DNA of 64,000 nucleotides from Streptomyces seoulensis (GTDB taxonomy: Bacteria > Actinomycetota > Actinomycetes > Streptomycetales > Streptomycetaceae). The stretch covers positions 905,001 through 969,000 of the forward strand of contig NZ_AP025667.1 of NCBI RefSeq assembly GCF_022846655.1. The letters run 5' to 3'. Both the position numbers and the translations under genes were made by a program. Shown one piece after another: positions 59,826-64,000 of this stretch; within the stretch, counting starts at the first letter, position 1; every line of letters starts with the position of its first letter. A model generated the notes under the pieces. The model made no database searches. It was not told the DNA's origin and was given only the letters and a program-made list of their open reading frames with translations.

Positions 59826-60089
59826 GGCCGGTCCTCTCGTGCGAACCGTCGAACCAGGCCGGACAGGGCCTCGCACGGGCATGGTCGCCCGTGTGACACC
59901 GTGGGTCCGGCGGGGCAAGAACGTACAGGCTGTGTCCGACCCGACACGCAGTGTTTGGCTACAAAACGGATATCTCATCCACGATCTGCCATGAACTGCC
60001 ATCCTTTGCGGCGCACTTGCGCAGTAGCCCTTGACGCCGTCACGCGTTGTACCTCACGGACCGCAACAGGCAGCGTGCTGGAGGCCGGC

Positions 60090-60497
60090 ATGGAGACCCG
60101 CCCGAACAACGATCCTCGTCTGGTGCCGTCGTGGTCGCGGCCGCCCGGCGACGCGGCGTGCGACCTCGTCACGGTGCCGACCCGCCAGGGTCTGGAGGCC
60201 GTCGACATCCTGCGCCGCGAGGCGGCGGAGGGCGTGGGCCCGGTGCTGCACGACGACGGCCGCGACACCCTCGGCTTCCTCGTCCCGCCCGGTACGGCCG
60301 GCCACTGGGACATGCCCGGCAGCACCTGCGTCCGGACCTCGGGGCGCGGTCTGCGGCTGGCCCCGGAGCCGCCGGTGCAGGGCTCGGACTGGCTGCTGCC
60401 GCCCGGCGAGGCCGACCTCGCCACCGACCCGGCGGTGCTGCGCAGGGCGCTCGGTGAGGCGGCCCGGCTGATCGAGGCCGCCGACAGTTGCCGCTGA
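60090..60497 (+). CDS. Hypothetical protein, prim-pol-like fragment family
   Basis: The 135-aa product shares a pattern with the 190-aa protein at 51057: an exposed LHDDGRDTLGFLVPPGTAGHW block, then a SDWLLPPGEADL segment. No catalytic residues were recognised. ATG 60090 follows GGAGG. It stands alone between the NsdA-like gene and the spermidine-synthase-like gene. Confidence 0.65.
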   Translation: METRPNNDPRLVPSWSRPPGDAACDLVTVPTRQGLEAVDILRREAAEGVGPVLHDDGRDTLGFLVPPGTAGHWDMPGSTCVRTSGRGLRLAPEPPVQGSDWLLPPGEADLATDPAVLRRALGEAARLIEAADSCR

Positions 60498-60543
60498 GCG
60501 GCGCCGTTCGGCGGGCCCCCGTGCCACCTGCGAGAATGGGCCG

Positions 60544-61410
60544 ATGGGCAGGTCCAGGGACAACCGGCGCAGGGCGGCGGCCGAAGCCGTGGTGGAGGCG
60601 GTCGACGGCGGCCTCGCGCAACTCATACCCGACCCGGACCGCGCGCGGGCCTGGTCGCTGCTGATCGACGGCGCACCCCAGTCGCACGTCGACCTCGACG
60701 ACCCGGCGCACCTGTCCTTCGAGTACCAGCGCCGCATCGGCCATGTCATCGACCTGGTCGCACCGCAGGGCAAGCCGGTCCAGGCCGTGCACCTCGGCGG
60801 CGGCGCGCTCACCCTGGCCCGCTACACCGCCGCGACCCGGCCCCGCTCGACCCAGCAGGTGGTGGAGCGCGACTCGGCCCTCGTCCAACTCGTCCGACGG
60901 GAACTCCCCTTGGACCCCGGCGCCCGGATACGGGTGCGCTCGGCCGACGCCCGCGAGGGGCTCGCCAAGGTGCCGGACGGGTGGGCCGACCTGATCGTCG
61001 CCGACGTCTTCAGCGGCGCCCGCACCCCGGCCCACCTGACGTCCGCCGAGTTCCTCGACGAGGTCCGCCGCGCACTGCGCCCCGGCGGCGTCTACACCGC
61101 CAACCTCGCCGACGGGCCGCCGCTCGCCCACCTGCGCGGCCAGATCGCCACGGCGGCCGCCCGCTTCGCGGAACTGGCCCTGATCGCCGACCCGGCGGTC
61201 CTGCGCGGCAAGCGCTTCGGCAACGCCATCCTCGTCGCCTCCGACGCCCCGCTGCCGCTGGCCGAGCTGACCCGCAAGGCCGCCTCCGACCCGCACCCGG
61301 CCCGCGTCGAACACGGCTCCAGACTCGTGGACTTCACGGGCGGCGCGGCCCCGGTGACGGACACCTCCGCGGTGGCGTCCCCCGCTCCGCCGCCCTCGGT
61401 CTTCCGCTGA
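60544..61410 (+). CDS. Spermidine-synthase-like methyltransferase-fold protein
   Basis: The 288-aa protein has the Rossmann motif VHLGGGALTLARYTAATRP (about 79-97) and a DLIVADVFSGARTPAHLTS block, as in SpeE-like proteins. True spermidine synthases have a PABS domain with conserved Asp at the active site; here SGARTP differs, so aminopropyl transfer is doubtful. It may be a divergent methyltransferase. No Shine-Dalgarno sequence lies upstream (GAATGGGCCG before ATG), so it may be leaderless. Confidence 0.75.
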   Translation: MGRSRDNRRRAAAEAVVEAVDGGLAQLIPDPDRARAWSLLIDGAPQSHVDLDDPAHLSFEYQRRIGHVIDLVAPQGKPVQAVHLGGGALTLARYTAATRPRSTQQVVERDSALVQLVRRELPLDPGARIRVRSADAREGLAKVPDGWADLIVADVFSGARTPAHLTSAEFLDEVRRALRPGGVYTANLADGPPLAHLRGQIATAAARFAELALIADPAVLRGKRFGNAILVASDAPLPLAELTRKAASDPHPARVEHGSRLVDFTGGAAPVTDTSAVASPAPPPSVFR

Positions 61411-61416
61411 ACCCGC

Positions 61417-61950
61417 CTAGTACGTCTGCACGTCCACGTGTGGCGGCCCGTCGTGCCAGTCGCAGAAGACCGTCACCCGGTCCGTGCTGCGGCTGAACTC
61501 GACCCTGATCCAGGTCTCCGTCTTGAAGACCTGCATGGACCAGCCGGTCCCCGGCGTCGCGGAGACCAGGGTCGCGCTCACGGGCCCCAGGTCGAACACC
61601 GCCCGGCCACCGCCCGTGTCGTACGCCTTGACGTCGCCGGAGGGCGTGGTGGGCGCCGGGGGCGTGGGGTTCACAGTGGGCGTAGGGGCGGTGCGGGTCG
61701 GGGTGGGGGACGGGGGTGCCGAGGTGCGGCGGGGTGTGGGGGTGGGTGTGGGGGTCGGGGCAGGGGGTGCCGGGGGCCGGGCGGTGGCGTGCGCCGCCGC
61801 CTCGGCCGCGCTGATCGGCACGGCGCGCGGGGGGTCGTAGGCCGTGCCCGCCATCACCGTGTGCACGCCCCACCAGGACAGCGTGGTCGCCGCCGCGGTG
61901 GCCAGCAGCCACGCCAGTACGTGTACGAGTCCTCTGCGCATCGGGGCCAT
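61417..61950 (-). CDS. Single-pass membrane protein with Pro/Thr linker
   Basis: The 177-aa product has one N-terminal helix (LVHVLAWLLATAAATTLSWW), a 50-residue Pro/Thr linker, and a C-terminal beta domain of about 75 residues (RAVFDLGPVSATLVSATPGT ... RVTVFCDWHDGPPHV). It should face the cell exterior. The family is common in Streptomyces but its function is unknown. It is divergent from the response regulator, with DnaA boxes between. Confidence 0.75.
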   Translation of the reverse strand: MAPMRRGLVHVLAWLLATAAATTLSWWGVHTVMAGTAYDPPRAVPISAAEAAAHATARPPAPPAPTPTPTPTPRRTSAPPSPTPTRTAPTPTVNPTPPAPTTPSGDVKAYDTGGGRAVFDLGPVSATLVSATPGTGWSMQVFKTETWIRVEFSRSTDRVTVFCDWHDGPPHVDVQTY

Positions 61951-61988
61951 ACTGCCTCAGCCGCCACCCGCCGCGCAGCACAGCCCAG

Positions 61989-62011
61989 TTGTCCACAGGG
62001 AGTTGTCCACA
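61989..62011 (+). promoter_or_regulatory. Two perfect DnaA boxes
   Basis: TTGTCCACA occurs at 61989-61997 and again at 62003-62011, in the same orientation. This is the preferred Streptomyces DnaA box. They lie 42-64 bp upstream of the response regulator start, far from any dnaA or oriC gene in this window. Confidence 0.75.
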
Positions 62012-62052
62012 GGCCAACACTTTGCAGGTCGGCATGGCGTACGGTGCGGCGC

Positions 62053-62757
62053 ATGGCAAGTGTTCTCGTGGTCGAGGACGATCAGTTCGTCCGCTCGGCG
62101 TTGATCCGGCATCTGACCGACGCCGCCCACGTGGTGCGCAGCGTCGGCACCGCGCTGGAGGCGCTGCGCGAGGTCGCCCATCTCCGGTTCGACGTGGTCA
62201 TCCTCGACCTCGGACTGCCCGATCTGGACGGCTCCGAGGCGCTGAAGATGCTGCGCGGCATCACCGACGTGCCCGTCATCATCGCCACCGCGCGGGACGA
62301 TGAGACGGAGATCGTCCGGCTGCTCAACGCGGGGGCGGACGACTATCTGACCAAGCCCTTCTCGGTCGAGCACCTGTCCGCCCGCATCGCCGCCGTGCTG
62401 CGCCGCTCCCGCTCCGCCGGCGCGGAGGCGCCGCCCTCGCCGGTGATCCGGGTCGGCGGCCTCACCGTCGACCCGCTGCGCCGCCAGGCCGAGCTGGACG
62501 GCGCCCGACTGGATCTGACCCGCCGCGAGTTCGACCTGCTCGCCTTCCTCGCCGGCCGCCCCGGCGTGGTCGTCCCGCGCAAGGAACTGCTCGCCGAGGT
62601 CTGGCAGCAGTCCTACGGCGACGACCAGACCATCGACGTCCATCTCTCCTGGCTCAGACGGAAGCTGGGCGAGACGGCAGCCCGCCCCCGCTATCTGCAC
62701 ACCCTGCGCGGGGTCGGGGTCAAGCTGGAGCCGCCGGGTGCGGGGGAACCGCGATGA
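62053..62757 (+). CDS. OmpR-type response regulator
   Basis: The 234-aa regulator has a receiver domain with acidic residues in VVEDD, the phospho-acceptor Asp in VVILDLGLPDLDG, and the Lys in DYLTKPFS. The C-terminal winged HTH shows RREFDLLAFLAGRPG and DVHLSWLRRKLGE. It acts with the kinase that follows. No ribosome site is seen; TACGGT at 62040-62045 ends seven bases before the ATG, so the mRNA may be leaderless. The stop overlaps the kinase start (ATGA). Confidence 0.93.
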   Translation: MASVLVVEDDQFVRSALIRHLTDAAHVVRSVGTALEALREVAHLRFDVVILDLGLPDLDGSEALKMLRGITDVPVIIATARDDETEIVRLLNAGADDYLTKPFSVEHLSARIAAVLRRSRSAGAEAPPSPVIRVGGLTVDPLRRQAELDGARLDLTRREFDLLAFLAGRPGVVVPRKELLAEVWQQSYGDDQTIDVHLSWLRRKLGETAARPRYLHTLRGVGVKLEPPGAGEPR

Positions 62758-64000
62758 GATGGGCGCTGGTCAAGGTCTGCCTGGCGGTGACCACGATGGT
62801 CGTCGTCGCCTTCGCCGTCCCGCTCGGCCTGGTCGTGAAGGAGATGGCCCGAGACCGTGCCTTCGCGGGCGCCGAGCGCGAGGCCGCCGCCGTCGCGCCC
62901 GCGCTGTCCATCACCACCGACCGGGACGAGCTGGAGCGGGTGGTGGCCGCCGCCGGGGCCGACTCCGGGATGTCCGTGCACCTGCCCGCCGACGGCGACC
63001 GGGGCGCGCTCGACCTCGGCCGGGGGCGGGCCGCCGACCGGGACATCGCGGCCGTGCGCCGGATGGGCCGAGCCTCCACCACCGAGGTCACCGGCGGCTC
63101 CGCCCTGCTGCAGCCGGTCGCGCTCGGCTCCGGTGCCATCGCGGTGGTCGAGGTGTGGGTGCCCGAGGCCGCGATGAGCAACGGCGTGGGCACGGCCTGG
63201 GCGGTGCTCGCCGCCGTGGGGCTCGCGCTGATCGCCGGTTCGGTCGCGGTCGCCGACCGGCTCGGGGTGCGCATGGTCCGGCCCGCGCGGCGGCTGGTGG
63301 AGGGCGCGCACGAACTGGGCGAGGGCAAGCTCGGCGCCCGCGTCCCCGAGGACGGGCCGACCGAACTCCGGCTCGCAGCCGTCGCGTTCAACTCCATGGC
63401 CGACCAGGTCGTCCAACTCCTCGCCAACGAACGTGAGCTGGCGGCCGACCTCTCGCACCGGCTGCGCACCCCGCTCACCGTGCTCCGACTGAACGCCGCC
63501 TCGCTCGGCGCCGGGGCCGCCGCCGACCAGACCCGCGCCGCCGTGGCCCAACTGGAGGGCGAGGTCGACACGATCATCCGTACCGCCCGTGAGGCCAAGC
63601 CGCAGACCGCGGCCGCCGGGCCCGGTGCGGGCTGTGACGTGGCCGAAGTGGTGCGCGGGCGGATGGAGTTCTGGTCCGCGCTCGCCGAGGACGAGGGCCG
63701 CAAATGGCGGGTGGCCGGAGCGGAGCGGCCGGTGCGCGTCCCGGTGGCCCGCGCCGACCTGGCCGCCGCCCTGGACGCCCTGCTCGGCAATGTCTTCCGG
63801 CACACCGCCGAGGGCACCGCCTTCGCGGTCGACGTCCACCACGCCGAGGACGCGGTCATCGTGCTGGTCTCCGACGCGGGCCCCGGCATATCCGACCCCC
63901 GCGCGGCGATGGCCCGCGGCCGGGGCTCCGGTGCGGCGGGCTCGACCGGGCTCGGACTGGACATCGTGCGCCGTCTGGCCGAGTCCACGGGCGGTGACGT
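62754..64000 (+). CDS. HAMP sensor histidine kinase (3' end outside window)
   Basis: About 415 residues are visible. Two membrane helices (about 8-26 and 145-165) flank an extracytoplasmic sensor of about 115 residues. A HAMP linker (RLVEGAHELGEGKLGARVPE), the phospho-acceptor His in ELAADLSHRLRTPLTVLRL and the ATPase start (ALLGNVFRHTAEG, SDAGPGIS, GSTGLGLDIVRRLAE) follow in order. The frame is open at base 64000. The ATG overlaps the regulator stop by 4 bases, so the pair is co-translated. The signal is unknown. Confidence 0.93.
   Translation, partial: MRWALVKVCLAVTTMVVVAFAVPLGLVVKEMARDRAFAGAEREAAAVAPALSITTDRDELERVVAAAGADSGMSVHLPADGDRGALDLGRGRAADRDIAAVRRMGRASTTEVTGGSALLQPVALGSGAIAVVEVWVPEAAMSNGVGTAWAVLAAVGLALIAGSVAVADRLGVRMVRPARRLVEGAHELGEGKLGARVPEDGPTELRLAAVAFNSMADQVVQLLANERELAADLSHRLRTPLTVLRLNAASLGAGAAADQTRAAVAQLEGEVDTIIRTAREAKPQTAAAGPGAGCDVAEVVRGRMEFWSALAEDEGRKWRVAGAERPVRVPVARADLAAALDALLGNVFRHTAEGTAFAVDVHHAEDAVIVLVSDAGPGISDPRAAMARGRGSGAAGSTGLGLDIVRRLAESTGGD

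Overview
The window is chromosomal DNA from a Streptomyces-type actinobacterium. GC is very high, third codon positions are almost all G or C, GTG starts are common, and many genes belong to lineage-typical families (DUF3618, DUF445, CslA/GlxA, CdgA, NsdA-like TPR proteins, SEC-C proteins). From about 30.6 kb onward the order cslZ-glxA-cslA ... SPFH-lpmP ... ehu genes ... cdgA resembles the S. coelicolor SCO2838 to SCO2817 stretch. That comparison is from memory and no alignment was run.

Left part (1-7.5 kb): the 3' end of a class A penicillin-binding protein, a GroES-like protein, a DUF3618 membrane protein, peroxiredoxin bcp, tRNA-Leu(TAG), rdgB, a secreted SGNH hydrolase, a DUF445 membrane protein and an MFS transporter. 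Accessory island (about 7.55-20.75 kb): a frameshifted membrane gene, then two candidate defence modules. Module A (9.05-14.94 kb) is a wHTH/zinc-cluster protein, a ParB-like protein and an SNF2 helicase, followed by a C5 DNA methyltransferase and Vsr. Module B (14.99-20.07 kb, minus strand) is four genes with 4-base start/stop overlaps: a SAM methyltransferase, a 904-aa HEPN-NACHT-FGE protein, a small cold-shock-like protein and a CorA-like two-helix membrane protein. A decayed RHH/PIN toxin-antitoxin pair closes the island. No integrase or transposase was seen.

Middle (20.9-40 kb): an SEC-C protein, DUF6412 plus a YidC paralogue, F420 and Gfo/Idh oxidoreductases opposite a ROK regulator with a clear palindromic operator, an LAHTG surface protein near a class F sortase, and the hyphal-tip glycan locus (GH6 cslZ, copper radical oxidase glxA, synthase cslA, an NlpC/P60-like protein, an SPFH protein, AA10 LPMO lpmP). 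Right part (40-64 kb): an IclR regulator and an ectoine-type ABC transporter (ehuBCDA) with metabolic neighbours, the GGDEF-EAL protein cdgA, an M6-like protease, a helicase/nuclease operon, PAP2 and histidine phosphatases, an NsdA-like regulator, and a two-component system with two perfect DnaA boxes in front of it.

Three identical tRNA-Lys(CTT) genes lie within about 15 kb. Two MITE-like palindromic repeats sit at gene 3' ends, and one of them encodes the tail of CdgA. Module B is the best candidate for an undescribed conflict system. Module A and the 52.6-56.7 kb helicase/nuclease operon come next.
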